Shown here: positions 7,710 through 16,897 of the stretch, in pieces
How positions within the stretch are numbered: the stretch's first letter is position 1
Layout: the number at the start of each line of letters is the position of its first letter
Origin: Phenylobacterium sp.
GTDB lineage: Bacteria > Pseudomonadota > Alphaproteobacteria > Caulobacterales > Caulobacteraceae
Assembly: GCA_018001015.1 (NCBI GenBank)
Contig: JAGNIV010000001.1
Span: 124,001-188,000 of the forward strand
DNA: 64,000 bases
Reading direction: 5' to 3'
Translations under genes and position numbers: made by a program
The notes under the pieces: model-generated
Database searches by the model: none
What the model was told of the DNA's origin: nothing
Seen by the model: only the letters and a program-made list of their open reading frames with translations

Positions 7710-10154
7710 CTACGCCGCGACCGAGGCGCCGCCTTCGACTTCGTCCTCGACCTCCAGCACGGCCTGAAGCGCCGCGAACAGCCGCCCGACCTCGATGGGC
7801 TTGGCGACGAAACCGTCCATGCCCGCGTCCATGTACTCGGCCACCTGGTGCGCCATGGCGTTGGCGGTGAGCGCGATGATCGGGGTGCGCGCCCGGCCTT
7901 CGGCGGCCTCACGGGCGCGGATGATCCCCGTCGCGGTGGGCCCGTCCATCTCCGGCATCTGGATATCCATCAGGATGACATCCCAGTCCTCGCGCGCCCA
8001 GGCCTCGACGGCCAGCTGGCCGTTCGCCACCACCACCGGATCAACGCCGATCTGGTGCAGCAGGGTCTTGAGGACCAGCTGGTTGACGGTGTTGTCCTCC
8101 GCGGCCAGGACGCGTAGCGCGCCGACCTCCATCGGGGTGGCCTCCACCACGCCCGCGTCCGGCGCGGGCAGGACGTGGGTGGCCGAGCTCTTGGTGAGCG
8201 GCAGGGTGACGGAGAAGGTGGAACCCTCGCCGGGCGCGCTCTCGGCCCGGATCGCGCCCCCCATCAACTGGGCCAGCTCGCGGCAGATGGCCAGGCCCAG
8301 GCCCGTGCCGCCATAGCGCCGGGTGGTGGAGGCGTCGGCCTGCTCAAATTTCTGGAACAGGCCGGCCAGCCGCTCGGGCGGGATACCGATGCCGGTATCG
8401 GCCACGGTCAGGCGCAGGCCGTCGGCGGTGCGCGCCACACGGACCCGCACCTCGCCGCTCTCGGTGAACTTCAGCGCATTGGAGACCAGATTGTAGAGGA
8501 TTTGCCGCACACGGGTTGAATCCCCCACATAGACGCCGCGAGCGTCGGACTCGACGGCCAGGTCGAAGGACAGGCCCTTCTTGTTGGCGATGGCGGTAAA
8601 GGCGGCGTGCGCTCCACGGGCCAAGTCGCTGATATCGAACTCCGCCTCCTCCAACTCCAGCTTGCCGGCCTCGATCTTGGAGAGGTCGAGCACGTCGTTG
8701 AGGATGTGCAGCAGGGTCTCGCCGGACTGGCGCACGACGTCGAGGCGATCACGCTGCAACGGACTGAGGTCGTCAGCCGCCATGGCCTGGGCCATGCCCA
8801 GCACGCCGTTCAGGGGCGTGCGGATCTCGTGGCTCATGGTGGCCAGGAAGGTGTACTTGGCCCGGTTGGCCATCTCGGCGTCTTCCTTGGCCTGCAACAG
8901 GGCGCGTTCAGCTTCCTTGCGCTCGGTGATGTTCTGCAGGGCGCCGATCAACCGGATCGGCCGGCCATCGCGGTCGTTCACCAGGAGACAGGCGCCCGAG
9001 GTCCAGATCTCCTTGTCGTCGGCTCGGATCAGCCGGTACTCGGGACGATAGGGCGCGCCCTCATCGACATGCCGCCGCCAGGCCGCCTCGACGGCCGGCC
9101 GATCGCGCGGGTCGATGGTCGCGTAGATGTCGCGATAGAGCTCTTCGTAGGTCTTCGGCTCGCTGAAGAACGTATCCTCGGCGCCGGCCTTGATCAGCTC
9201 ACGCCGCTGATAGTCCATCTCGTAGACATGGATGTCGGCGATTTCCATCGCCAGGGTCAGGCGTTGCTCCGAGCGCTCGGTCGCCTCCATGGCCTCGACC
9301 ATGTGGCTGATGTCGTGGCTGGCTGCGATCACGCCGCCGACCTCGCCCTCGGCGTTTCGCCAGGGCGCCATCTCCACGGAGATCCAGCGCACGCGGCCGT
9401 CGTCGTCGCGATAGGACACGCGATCGGAGGTGATGGTCTCGCCGGCCAGCACGCGATCATAGAATTCGCGCCAGGGCTCGAACACCGCCGGTCGCAGTTC
9501 CATCATGGGACGGCCGGTGGCCTCAGGGACGGTCAGGCCGACCTCCGCGGCCCAGCGCGGGCTGCAGCCCACCACGTTGAGGGCCTTGTCGGTGATCACG
9601 AGGGAGACCGGCATGGCGCGGACGACGCCGGCGAAGCCGTCCATGAGCGCGGCGCGCTCGCGGCGGCCCTGTTCACGGGCCTTGGTGGCCTGGGCCCGGT
9701 CCCACTCGTCGGCAATGAAGGCCGCCAGGTCGGTCAGCCGATTGGCGAGGCTGGAATCGTAGGGACGCACCTCCTGGCCCATCACGCAGATGACCCCGGG
9801 GATCGAGCCGTCCGCCAGGCGGATCACCGCGGCCGCGTAGAACCGCAGATAGGGCGGGCCGGTGACCGCATCCATCTGCGCCGAGCGCGGGTCTTCGCGG
9901 CCGTCCTCAATCCAGAGGAACTCGCCGGTGTCGAGGCTCCATTGAACGTTCGTGGCTATGGCATACGTGCCGTGGGGATCGCGGCTGCGCCAGGTACGCC
10001 CGTCCTTGACCAACACCACCTGGGATTCAACGGCGCCAAACAGGGTGCGCGCCAGGCGGGTGGCGCGGTCGCAGACATCCTGACTCAGGTCGAGTTCAAA
10101 CGGTCGCCCGCCTCCGGAGTCGGCGGTGGAATCCGACGAATCGATCCCTGACAT
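7710..10154 (-). CDS. Soluble hybrid sensor histidine kinase (GAF-PAS-PAS-HisKA-HATPase-REC)
   Basis: An 814-residue sensor without membrane segments, so it reads a cytoplasmic signal. Order: GAF-like domain (about 20-155), two PAS domains (about 175-290 and 300-415, the second with a PAC tail), dimerisation/phosphoacceptor domain with [10 protein letters not shown] (His442), ATPase domain with N box Asn559 and the DTGIG and GGTGLGL boxes, then a receiver with the acidic pair Glu686/Asp687, phospho-acceptor Asp730, Thr763 and Lys785. All catalytic residues are present. It lacks an Hpt domain, so the receiver would act by phosphate transfer to a separate protein or as an internal sink. No cognate regulator gene is adjacent. 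Confidence 0.92.
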   Translation of the reverse strand: MSGIDSSDSTADSGGGRPFELDLSQDVCDRATRLARTLFGAVESQVVLVKDGRTWRSRDPHGTYAIATNVQWSLDTGEFLWIEDGREDPRSAQMDAVTGPPYLRFYAAAVIRLADGSIPGVICVMGQEVRPYDSSLANRLTDLAAFIADEWDRAQATKAREQGRRERAALMDGFAGVVRAMPVSLVITDKALNVVGCSPRWAAEVGLTVPEATGRPMMELRPAVFEPWREFYDRVLAGETITSDRVSYRDDDGRVRWISVEMAPWRNAEGEVGGVIAASHDISHMVEAMEATERSEQRLTLAMEIADIHVYEMDYQRRELIKAGAEDTFFSEPKTYEELYRDIYATIDPRDRPAVEAAWRRHVDEGAPYRPEYRLIRADDKEIWTSGACLLVNDRDGRPIRLIGALQNITERKEAERALLQAKEDAEMANRAKYTFLATMSHEIRTPLNGVLGMAQAMAADDLSPLQRDRLDVVRQSGETLLHILNDVLDLSKIEAGKLELEEAEFDISDLARGAHAAFTAIANKKGLSFDLAVESDARGVYVGDSTRVRQILYNLVSNALKFTESGEVRVRVARTADGLRLTVADTGIGIPPERLAGLFQKFEQADASTTRRYGGTGLGLAICRELAQLMGGAIRAESAPGEGSTFSVTLPLTKSSATHVLPAPDAGVVEATPMEVGALRVLAAEDNTVNQLVLKTLLHQIGVDPVVVANGQLAVEAWAREDWDVILMDIQMPEMDGPTATGIIRAREAAEGRARTPIIALTANAMAHQVAEYMDAGMDGFVAKPIEVGRLFAALQAVLEVEDEVEGGASVAA

Positions 10155-10280
10155 GCGCCGAACCCCTCGAATTCCCGGTCGTTCTTCAAGGGAAACGCTA
10201 GGAGGATTGGGTTAAGGCCAACTTTATACGAAGCGTCAAAATGTCGCCTCGCGGGGGCGTTTCCGTGCCGCGCCGGGGAC

Positions 10281-11258
10281 TTAGGCGCTGGCGCTCGCCG
10301 CCGGCCAGGACCAGCCCTCGAACTCGGAGGGGTGGATGAACTCCTTACGGTACCAGGGCCGTTCGCGAGCGTCGAAGATTGAAACCAGCCACTCCGCGAC
10401 ACGGGCGACGCGCGGCGACTTCAAGGCATCGCGATGGTGGCAAAGCCACAGGGTTCCGCTGGCCAGCGGCGGGATGTCCAGCATCACCAGGTTCGAGGTC
10501 AGGCGCAGGATGGCCGTGGGCACCGGCCCGATCCCGGCCCCGCGCTCGATGGCGTGGAGCATGGCGGTCGAGGAGTTCACAACCAGGGACGGCGCGGCCA
10601 ACTCCATGAAGGCGCCCGTCCTGGCGTGCCACTGGCCCTTCTCGCTGACCTGGGCGGAGTGCGCGATGAAGCGATGGCCGACCGCAGCCTCCAACCGCGT
10701 GGGGGCCCCATACGTATCGAGGTAGTCCTGCGAGGCGAACAGGGCGTAGTGCAGGGTCGCCAGTTCGACGGACGCCACGTCCGGCTGTCCCCCGGGTGAG
10801 GTCAGCTGGATCGACAGGTCGACGTGACCGGGCACCGGATTCTCAGGATAGAAGCCGCAATCCAGCGCCAGGCGGATACCGGGGTTTTCCTTCATGAAAT
10901 CCGCGAGCTTCACCCCGACCAGGAAGCCGCCGATTCCTTCCGGCGCGGCGATGGTCACCTCGCCGCTGTCGTGGCGGTCGGCCTCCAGGGCCATGCGCTC
11001 GATATCCACGGACGCCCGGTGCATGGACAGCGCCCGGTCATAGATGCGCTCTCCCGCCCGGGTCAGGCTGACGCCGCGCAGGCCCCGGTCGAACAGGCGC
11101 ACGCCCAGCCGGGTTTCCAGGTCGTCGATGCGCCGGGTGATGGTGGGCTGGCTGGTGCGCAGGCGGCGAGCCGCGGCGCCGAAGCTGCCGGCCTGGGCCG
11201 CGGCCACGAAGGTCTTGATGTCGTCCCAGTCGGCGCGGCCGCCGTCGTGATTGTCCAT
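10281..11258 (-). CDS. LysR-family transcriptional regulator
   Basis: A 325-residue LysR protein. The N-terminal winged helix-turn-helix (about residues 10-65) contains AARRLRTSQPTITRRI, and the rest is the two-lobed effector-binding domain. I place the start at ATG 11258; an ATG ten codons upstream (11288) is also in frame but would add residues not typical of the family. It is transcribed away from the operon beginning at 11363, with a gap of about 100 bases, the classic layout for a LysR regulator and its target. Its effector is unknown. Confidence 0.85.
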   Translation of the reverse strand: MDNHDGGRADWDDIKTFVAAAQAGSFGAAARRLRTSQPTITRRIDDLETRLGVRLFDRGLRGVSLTRAGERIYDRALSMHRASVDIERMALEADRHDSGEVTIAAPEGIGGFLVGVKLADFMKENPGIRLALDCGFYPENPVPGHVDLSIQLTSPGGQPDVASVELATLHYALFASQDYLDTYGAPTRLEAAVGHRFIAHSAQVSEKGQWHARTGAFMELAAPSLVVNSSTAMLHAIERGAGIGPVPTAILRLTSNLVMLDIPPLASGTLWLCHHRDALKSPRVARVAEWLVSIFDARERPWYRKEFIHPSEFEGWSWPAASASA

Positions 11259-11362
11259 CCTGCCCAACCCGTATCGTGGCGCCCCCATACGAACTTGGCG
11301 GCTGCACGCAGATGATTTGACGCTCTATCAAAAGGTGGCTTCGCACAAGTCGGGTGAGCAAG

Positions 11363-11923
11363 ATGACAAACGCCGCCGATTACACGAGACGGCCACGCGA
11401 ACACCTTGCGCGACTGGGCCTGACGCTGGCGACGCGCGATGAGATTGTTCAAGGCCGCGATATCGCATCCCGAACCGTCGGCCCCACCGTGGCCACGGTG
11501 GAGACCCTGCAGGCGGTCCAGGACCGCACCCGATGCGCGGCCTTCGCCTATCATGGCGTCGATGGCGCATTGGCAGGCGTGCTCTGCATCATCCCCCTCA
11601 CCCGAGCCGCCGCTCCCTCGCTGGCGGCTGGCGTCCTAGATGGGATTTCCCCACCCCTGGAGATAGCCGCCCGCCCGCACGACCCGGTTATCGCGGTCTA
11701 TGGCTGGGGCATGGCCGGGGTCACCTGGCGGGGCCGGGCGGTCGTGATGGCCGCCGCCTTGGCCATCCACCGCGAGATCTACGACACCGTCCCCCTCTAT
11801 GGCCGCGCCGCGACGCCGGGCGGCGAACGCACCCTGCTGGGGCGCTTGGGCGCCCGGCCTGCGCCGGGTCCCGGAGGCCTGGTGGTCTGCCCCGCCTGGA
11901 CCGCCCAACGGAAGGTCGCCTGA
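11363..11923 (+). CDS. Unrecognised protein, possibly a diverged GNAT-fold acyltransferase
   Basis: A 186-residue protein from ATG 11363 with GGTGAG six bases upstream; a GTG three codons earlier is possible. I do not recognise the family firmly. The C-terminal third (PLYGRAATPGGERTLLGRLG) looks like the end of a GNAT fold, where an aromatic-x-R/A stretch and a Gly-x-x-x-Leu-x-x-Leu-Gly segment are common, and the middle (YGWGMAGVTW, then a helix AAALAIHREIY) could be the acyl-CoA-binding region. It is the first gene of a four-gene operon whose members overlap by 3-4 bases; the next gene is a clearer GNAT protein. Divergent from a LysR gene. Confidence 0.7.
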   Translation: MTNAADYTRRPREHLARLGLTLATRDEIVQGRDIASRTVGPTVATVETLQAVQDRTRCAAFAYHGVDGALAGVLCIIPLTRAAAPSLAAGVLDGISPPLEIAARPHDPVIAVYGWGMAGVTWRGRAVVMAAALAIHREIYDTVPLYGRAATPGGERTLLGRLGARPAPGPGGLVVCPAWTAQRKVA

Positions 11924-12555
11924 TGAACGCCAATGTCCGCATGCCCCTGGAGGCCAGGGCGCCCGCCGAGGTCGACGAGGGCCAGCTGGAGGTCGTCGTC
12001 TGCCGCACCCTGCCCGACCTGATGCAAGCCATGGCGGTGCGCGCCCTGGTCTATATCGGCGAGCAGGCCTGCCCCTATGACGAGGAATACGACGGCAACG
12101 ACTTCGCCGGCGCCACCCATCTGATCCTGCGTCGCGACGGGGAGCCGATCGGGACCTTGCGCATCCGCTGGTTCGCGGACTTCGCCAAGGTGGAGCGGGT
12201 GGCCGTGCGCAAGGAATTCCGCCGCGGCCGCGCCACCTTGATGCTGATCCTGGCCGCCAAGAAGCTGGCCGAGAAGAAGAATTACCGGAAGATCCTCGGC
12301 TATGGGCAGGTCCGCCTGATCCCGTTCTGGGAGCAATACTTCAACGCCTCCGTCCGGCCGCGACGCGACGGCTTCGTGGTCTCCGACCATGACTATGTGG
12401 AGATGGTGGTGGAGGGGACGCCGCCGCACGACGCCCTGACCCTCGACTCCGATCCCTACGAACTGCTGCGCCCCGAAGGGGCCTGGAACGAGCCTGGCGT
12501 GCTCGACAAGTCCGCGGCGCGGGCCGCCAGCAATCCCGGCGGGACGCCGCGGTGA
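11923..12555 (+). CDS. GNAT-fold acyltransferase, autoinducer-synthase/N-acyl-amino-acid-synthase-like
   Basis: A 210-residue protein whose ATG overlaps the previous stop (TGATG). Residues about 55-140 show the GNAT core: LILRRDGEPIGTLRIR (beta strands), KVERVAVRKEFRRGRAT (beta4 and the Arg/Gly pyrophosphate loop) and RLIPFWEQYF. The N-terminal YDEEYDGNDFAGATH segment before the core is reminiscent of LuxI/FeeM-type enzymes, which use acyl-carrier donors rather than acetyl-CoA, but I cannot establish this. The long C-terminal tail after residue 160 is unusual. It sits in an operon with a second GNAT-like protein and an isochorismatase-fold pseudoenzyme, so a small-molecule or acyl-modification role is plausible. 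Confidence 0.7.
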   Translation: MNANVRMPLEARAPAEVDEGQLEVVVCRTLPDLMQAMAVRALVYIGEQACPYDEEYDGNDFAGATHLILRRDGEPIGTLRIRWFADFAKVERVAVRKEFRRGRATLMLILAAKKLAEKKNYRKILGYGQVRLIPFWEQYFNASVRPRRDGFVVSDHDYVEMVVEGTPPHDALTLDSDPYELLRPEGAWNEPGVLDKSAARAASNPGGTPR

Positions 12556-13070
12556 GAGACTACGCCCCCGACGCGTCGGCCCTGATCTGCTTGGACCTCC
12601 AGCGCGAACGCCTCGCCACCGAGAACGCGGCCGCCACGGTCGCGGCCTGCCGCAGGGTGCTGGAACAGGCGCGTCGCCGCCGCTGGCCGGTGCTACACGT
12701 CCATGCGCGGCTGGGCGCGGCTCCCCGCCCCATCGAGGGCTTGGAACCCCTGCCCAGTGAGGCGGTGTTCATCCGCCAGGGCCCCTCGGCCTTCACCAAC
12801 CCGGCTTTCAGCCAGACCGCCCGGATTCTCGGCGGCCCGCTCGTCCTGATCGGCTTCCGCATGGCCGACACCGTGCTCGCCACCGCCTTCGCCGCCGCCG
12901 ACCGCAACCTGGCCGTCGAGGTTGTGGACGACGCCGTGGGAGGCGATCCCGCCAATCACCAGATCCTGCTCAAGCCGCTGGCCGCCCTCGCCCCAGGGGC
13001 GCGCGTGACCACCTCCCGTGAGCTTTTCTTCGAGGACGCCTCGCGGTTCGCCGCGGCGAACATGCCATGA
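12552..13070 (+). CDS. Isochorismatase-fold protein lacking the catalytic cysteine
   Basis: A 172-residue protein starting at GTG 12552, overlapping the upstream stop by four bases. The fold is that of the cysteine-hydrolase/isochorismatase family (ALICLDLQ at the first strand, PSAF loop, LVLIGFRMADTVLATA, then VEVVDDAVGG). Of the usual Asp-Lys-Cys triad only Asp15 is intact: the Lys position before PSAF is Arg75 and the nucleophile position is Thr107 (TVLATA in place of the normal CVxxTA). It is therefore probably not a hydrolase of the classical kind; a binding or regulatory role, or a true isochorismatase-like (non-Cys) chemistry, is possible. Confidence 0.78.
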   Translation: MRDYAPDASALICLDLQRERLATENAAATVAACRRVLEQARRRRWPVLHVHARLGAAPRPIEGLEPLPSEAVFIRQGPSAFTNPAFSQTARILGGPLVLIGFRMADTVLATAFAAADRNLAVEVVDDAVGGDPANHQILLKPLAALAPGARVTTSRELFFEDASRFAAANMP

Positions 13071-13318
13071 CCGATTTCAAGATCCGGCCCAGTTCCCCGC
13101 CGGTCGCGCCACTGCGGCATCCATCAGAGATGGACCTGGAGGACCAGACCATCGAGCTGCTGGAGATGGCCAGCCTACTCAGCCCCAGGGACATGGCGAC
13201 CCTGTCGGTGATCGTCCGTCGGGCCGCCGAGATTTCGGAGTCGGAGGGCGAGGAGGTCGCCATCGCGGTTCTCGATCAGATCCATGGCATCCTTGAAGGC
13301 CGCGCCCCAGACGCCTAA
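13067..13318 (+). CDS. Small acidic hypothetical protein (83 residues)
   Basis: An 83-residue protein whose ATG overlaps the preceding stop (ATGA), so it belongs to the same operon. After a Pro-rich start (about 20 residues) it is predicted to be wholly helical and strongly acidic, with ETIELLEMASLL-like amphipathic stretches (residues 25-40) and an ISESEGEEVAIAVLDQI segment. I do not recognise the family. Size and charge would suit an adaptor or anti-factor for one of the upstream enzymes or the XRE regulator encoded next. Confidence 0.7.
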   Translation: MTDFKIRPSSPPVAPLRHPSEMDLEDQTIELLEMASLLSPRDMATLSVIVRRAAEISESEGEEVAIAVLDQIHGILEGRAPDA

Positions 13319-13337
13319 ATACAATCTATACTTGTAT
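13319..13337. promoter_or_regulatory. Inverted repeat after the operon
   Basis: ATACAA and TTGTAT, separated by seven bases, form a short A/T-rich inverted repeat immediately after the stop codon of the 83-residue protein gene. It could be an operator for the XRE gene; the stem is too weak for a terminator. Confidence 0.3.
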
Positions 13338-13405
13338 CACGCTTCGAGATCGTTCGTGCGCGCTAAACCCGAATTGAGGACAATTCGTCTGTTAGGATGC
13401 CCCAA

Positions 13406-13448
13406 GGTCTAATTTAGGCGCTCAAAAACCCTCCCAGGGTGCAATTTA
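13406..13448 (+). promoter_or_regulatory. Two direct repeats upstream of the XRE gene
   Basis: GGTCTAATTTA (13406-13416) and GGTGCAATTTA (13438-13448) match at 9 of 11 positions and are spaced 32 bases apart, about three helical turns. A hairpin CAGGGT/ACCCTG (13435-13454) overlaps the second copy. They sit in an A/T-rich stretch about 110-155 bases before the regulator's start and may be its binding sites. Confidence 0.35.
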
Positions 13449-13560
13449 ACCCTGCAGTGCGGCTCTATGTCTTAGCGCCGACAAATTGGTGGCGATACGG
13501 CTTTTACGCGTGCAGAAAAGACACTGCGTACTGGAGCGTGCGCGCCAAAAGGACATATCC

Positions 13561-13971
13561 GTGAGCGAGAATCTTGACGACGCGGGGCCCGACCCCATCG
13601 ACGTCGCTGTCGGCCACCGCATTCGCGTGCGTCGCAAGTGGCTGGGCATTTCACAGTCCACCCTGGCCGACCACCTCGGCGTCAGCTTCCAGCAGGTCCA
13701 GAAGTACGAGCGCGGCGCCAACCGCACCTCGGCCTCGATGCTGGTGCGCATCGCCGAAAAGCTGGAGACCACGGTCGGTGAGCTGGTAGGCGAAAACGAC
13801 CGCCCGACGGGTGACGAGAGCCTGTTCGAGAAACTGGCCGTGCCGGGCGCCGTCCAGCTTCTTGAGGCTTTCGCCAGCGTGCAGCAGCCCTCGCTGCGCA
13901 CGGCGATCCTGAACCTGACCCGGTCGCTGATCGAAGAAACCGAAGAGCCCGCCCCGAAACGCGCGCGTTAA
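13561..13971 (+). CDS. XRE-family (Cro/CI-type) transcriptional regulator
   Basis: A 136-residue regulator from GTG 13561, chosen because AAAAGGA lies seven bases upstream; longer in-frame starts back to 13486 lack such a site and add an atypical basic tail. The helix-turn-helix occupies about residues 17-72 (SQSTLADHLGVSFQQVQKYE). The C-terminal half, ending in a Lys/Arg tail, is the conserved tail of a Caulobacterales regulator group. It follows the 11363-13318 operon after a 242-base A/T-richer gap with repeats, and its stop overlaps the convergent methyltransferase stop by four bases. Confidence 0.88.
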   Translation: MSENLDDAGPDPIDVAVGHRIRVRRKWLGISQSTLADHLGVSFQQVQKYERGANRTSASMLVRIAEKLETTVGELVGENDRPTGDESLFEKLAVPGAVQLLEAFASVQQPSLRTAILNLTRSLIEETEEPAPKRAR

Positions 13972-14774
13972 TCCCGCCCGGCCGCGAAGGCCAGGTGGTG
14001 CAGGACGATTCCTCCGGTCGTCGCCACGTTCAGAGAGTCAAAGCCGGTGGCCATGGGAATGGCCACCGTCGTGGCGCGCGCCAGCACGGACGCCGCGAGG
14101 CCCGGCCCCTCCGCCCCCAGCAGCACGGCGGTCTTTGACGGACGCCGGAGGTCCACGAGGCGCGTGGTTCCCTTCGGGCTCAGCGCCACGGTCTGGAATC
14201 CGGCCGCGCCCAGGGTGTCCAGCAGGTCTCCCTGAGCGGTCGCGAAGGGGGTCGCCAGCACCGCGCCCACCGACACCCGGATGGCCTTGCGGTAGAGCGG
14301 ATCGCAGCAGTCGCTGTCGAGCAGCACGCCATCCACCCCGAAGGCCGCGGCGTTACGGAACAGGCCACCCATGTTGTCGTGGTTGGCGATCCCCGACAGC
14401 GCCAGGACCAGCGCCCCCTCCCCCAGGCCCGCCAACATTCGCACCGCGCTCTCCGGCGCCCGCCGACGACCCAGGGCCAGGATGCCGCGATGGATGTGGA
14501 ACCCCACCACTGCGTCCATCGCCTCTTGGCTGGCGGAATAGACCGGCACATCCGCCGGCATCTGGGCGATCAGATGGGCCAGGCCCGCCACCCGCTTGCG
14601 GGCGATCATCAGGGAGACCGGACGGCACAGGGTCGAGCGCGCCAGCACGTTCAGCACCACCTCGCCCTCGGCCACGAACAGGCCTTCGCGGCCCACCAGA
14701 TCCCGCTCCCGCACGTCGCGATAGGCGGCGACGCGAGGGTCGGCGGGATCGTCGATCGCGATGACCTCGGGCAA
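13968..14774 (-). CDS. SpoU/TrmH-family RNA 2'-O-methyltransferase
   Basis: A 268-residue SPOUT methyltransferase. The N-terminal part (about 1-100) is a substrate-binding L30-like domain; the C-terminal part holds the three SpoU motifs: motif 1 NHDNMGGLFRNAAAFG, motif 2 LLGAEGPGL and motif 3 IPMATGFDSLNVATTGG, which form the knotted S-adenosylmethionine site. It would methylate the 2'-hydroxyl of a tRNA or rRNA nucleotide; the exact target cannot be read. It converges on the XRE gene, the stop codons overlapping (TTAA). The M13 peptidase gene ends 11 bases beyond its start, on the same strand. Confidence 0.9.
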   Translation of the reverse strand: MPEVIAIDDPADPRVAAYRDVRERDLVGREGLFVAEGEVVLNVLARSTLCRPVSLMIARKRVAGLAHLIAQMPADVPVYSASQEAMDAVVGFHIHRGILALGRRRAPESAVRMLAGLGEGALVLALSGIANHDNMGGLFRNAAAFGVDGVLLDSDCCDPLYRKAIRVSVGAVLATPFATAQGDLLDTLGAAGFQTVALSPKGTTRLVDLRRPSKTAVLLGAEGPGLAASVLARATTVAIPMATGFDSLNVATTGGIVLHHLAFAAGRD

Positions 14775-14785
14775 GGGCGCGCCGC

Positions 14786-16897
14786 CTACCAGATCTTCAC
14801 CCGGTCAGTCGGCGCCAGGTACAGCTTCTCCCCCGGCTTGACGTCGAAGGCGCCGTACCAGGCGTCGAGATTGCGCACCGTGTCGGCGCGGTACTCGCCG
14901 GGCGCATGCCCATCGGTCAGCAGGGCGCGGCGCAGGGCGGCCTCGCGGGCCTTGGACCGGTAGTTCTGAGCCCAGCCCAGGAAGATCCGCTGGTCGGCGG
15001 TGACGCCGTCGATAACCGGCGCCGGGGCCCCCTTCAGCGACAGGTGATAGCCGTCATAGGCCGTGGCCAGCCCGGCCAGGTCGGCGATATTCTCGCCCAG
15101 CGTCAGGTCGCCGTTCACCGCGAGGTCCGGCAGCGGCCGATAGGCGTCGTACTGGGCCGAGAGCTGCTTGGCCGAGGCCTTGAAGTGGGCCATGTCGGCG
15201 TCGGTCCACCAGTTTCTCACATTGCCCCGTGCGTCGAACAGGGCGCCGGCGTCGTCGAAACCGTGACTGATCTCGTGGCCGATCACGCCCCCGATGGCGC
15301 CGTAGTTGACCGCCGGATCAGCCGCCGGATCGAAGAAGGGCGGCGCCAGGATGGCCGCGGGGAAGCTGATGGAGTTCTGCATCGGCGCGTTCAGCGCATT
15401 GACCGTCTGCGGCGTCATGTACCACTCGCCCCGATCGACGGGCTGACCCAGCTTGCGCAGGTTACGGCGGTACTCGAAGAGCTCGCCCCGTCGCCAGTTG
15501 CCGTAGGCGTCCCCCGCCACGACATCCAGGCCCGAATAGTCGCGCCATCTGTCGGGATAGCCGACCCCGACCTGGAAGTTGGCCAGCTTCTCGTGGGCCT
15601 TGGCCTTGGTGGCCGGGTCCATCCAGTCCAGCCGGTCGATGCGCTGACCAAAGGCGGCCAGGATGTTCTTCACCATGCCCTCCACCTCGGCCTTCGACTC
15701 CGGCGGGAAGTACTTGGCGACATAGAGTTTCCCGATCGCCTCGCCGAGCGCGTCGCCGGTGACGTCCACGCCGCGCTTCCAGCGGGCCGACTGCTGTGGC
15801 GTGCCCGACAGCGCCGTGCCGTTGAAGGCGAAGTTCTCATCGACGAACGCCTTGGAGAGGTAGGGCGAACCCCGCTCCACGGCGTGGAAGGCCAGGTAGT
15901 CTTTCCAGGCCGCCAGCGGCTCTGAGCCCACCAGCCGGGCCTCGCCGCTGATGGCGCTCGACTGCCAGGCGCCGAACAGCGGCTGGTCGGCCAGGCCGGC
16001 GGCGGTCAGGAAGGCGTCCCAGTCCATGCCCGGCGCTTTCCGGGAAAGCTCGGCGCGGGTCCATTGGACGTTGGTCTTGGCGATCTCGAAGGTGTCGGAG
16101 GCGGTCCAGTGAGTGGCCGCGATCTTGGTCTCCAGGGCCAGGATGCGCGCCGCGCGGGCGTCGACGTCGCTGAACCCCGCCAGCCGCAGCTGATTGGCGA
16201 CGTGGATCCTGTACTTGGCCCGCAGGTCGACATACTTGGCGCCGGCGTCGAGATAGTAGGCGCGGTCGGGCATGCCCAGCCCACCCTGGATGAGGTAGGG
16301 CAGGTAGCGGCTGGTGTCGTTCAGGTTCTCCACCACCCACAGACCGAAGATTCGGTCGGTCTTGGCGCGGGTGGCGTTCATGATGTCCACGTCGGCGCGG
16401 ATCGAGCCGCCCAGTTGCGCCGACAGGTCCCCGCGCGTCTTGATCGCGGCGATCTGCGCCAGTTCGGGCGCCAGCGGGGTCGCCCCCTTCGCCTCGACGG
16501 CCGCCTCGTCCATGAAGCTGGCATAGTAGTCGCCGATCATCCGCGCCTCGGACCCGACCGGGCCCTGCGTCTTGGCCGCCGCCTCGATCAGCTCGACGGT
16601 GCGCCGCGAGGCCGCCTCGCGTAGAACGGCGAAGGTGTTGTAGCTGGACCGGTCGGCGGGAATCTCAGTGGCCTTCACCCAGGTTCCGTTGGCGTAGCCG
16701 AAGAAGTCGTCGCCCGGCTTCACCGAGGCGTCCATGCCGGCGGTGTCGAAGCCGAAGGTCCCGTAGGCCGGCTTGGGCTTGGGCGCCTCGGCGACGGGCG
16801 CAGGGACCGGCGTGGGCGGTGCGGCCGCCGTGGTGGCGCAGGCTGCGAGGATCAGCGGCGCGCAGGCGGCCAGCAGCAGGGTTTTCAGGTTGGTCAT
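14786..16897 (-). CDS. M13 family (neprilysin/PepO-like) zinc metallopeptidase, lipoprotein
   Basis: A 703-residue peptidase with a lipoprotein signal (hydrophobic stretch ending LAACA, residues about 15-20), so it is probably anchored in the periplasm or outer membrane, followed by a Pro/Ala-rich linker. The large N-terminal M13 domain is followed by the catalytic domain with HEISH (zinc ligands His541 and His545, catalytic Glu542) and ENIAD (third ligand Glu602, Asp606). The extreme C-terminus ends in IW, like the C-x-x-W end of neprilysins but without the Cys. It would cut short peptides outside the cytoplasm. Transcribed in the same direction as the SpoU gene after it. Confidence 0.93.
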   Translation of the reverse strand: MTNLKTLLLAACAPLILAACATTAAAPPTPVPAPVAEAPKPKPAYGTFGFDTAGMDASVKPGDDFFGYANGTWVKATEIPADRSSYNTFAVLREAASRRTVELIEAAAKTQGPVGSEARMIGDYYASFMDEAAVEAKGATPLAPELAQIAAIKTRGDLSAQLGGSIRADVDIMNATRAKTDRIFGLWVVENLNDTSRYLPYLIQGGLGMPDRAYYLDAGAKYVDLRAKYRIHVANQLRLAGFSDVDARAARILALETKIAATHWTASDTFEIAKTNVQWTRAELSRKAPGMDWDAFLTAAGLADQPLFGAWQSSAISGEARLVGSEPLAAWKDYLAFHAVERGSPYLSKAFVDENFAFNGTALSGTPQQSARWKRGVDVTGDALGEAIGKLYVAKYFPPESKAEVEGMVKNILAAFGQRIDRLDWMDPATKAKAHEKLANFQVGVGYPDRWRDYSGLDVVAGDAYGNWRRGELFEYRRNLRKLGQPVDRGEWYMTPQTVNALNAPMQNSISFPAAILAPPFFDPAADPAVNYGAIGGVIGHEISHGFDDAGALFDARGNVRNWWTDADMAHFKASAKQLSAQYDAYRPLPDLAVNGDLTLGENIADLAGLATAYDGYHLSLKGAPAPVIDGVTADQRIFLGWAQNYRSKAREAALRRALLTDGHAPGEYRADTVRNLDAWYGAFDVKPGEKLYLAPTDRVKIW

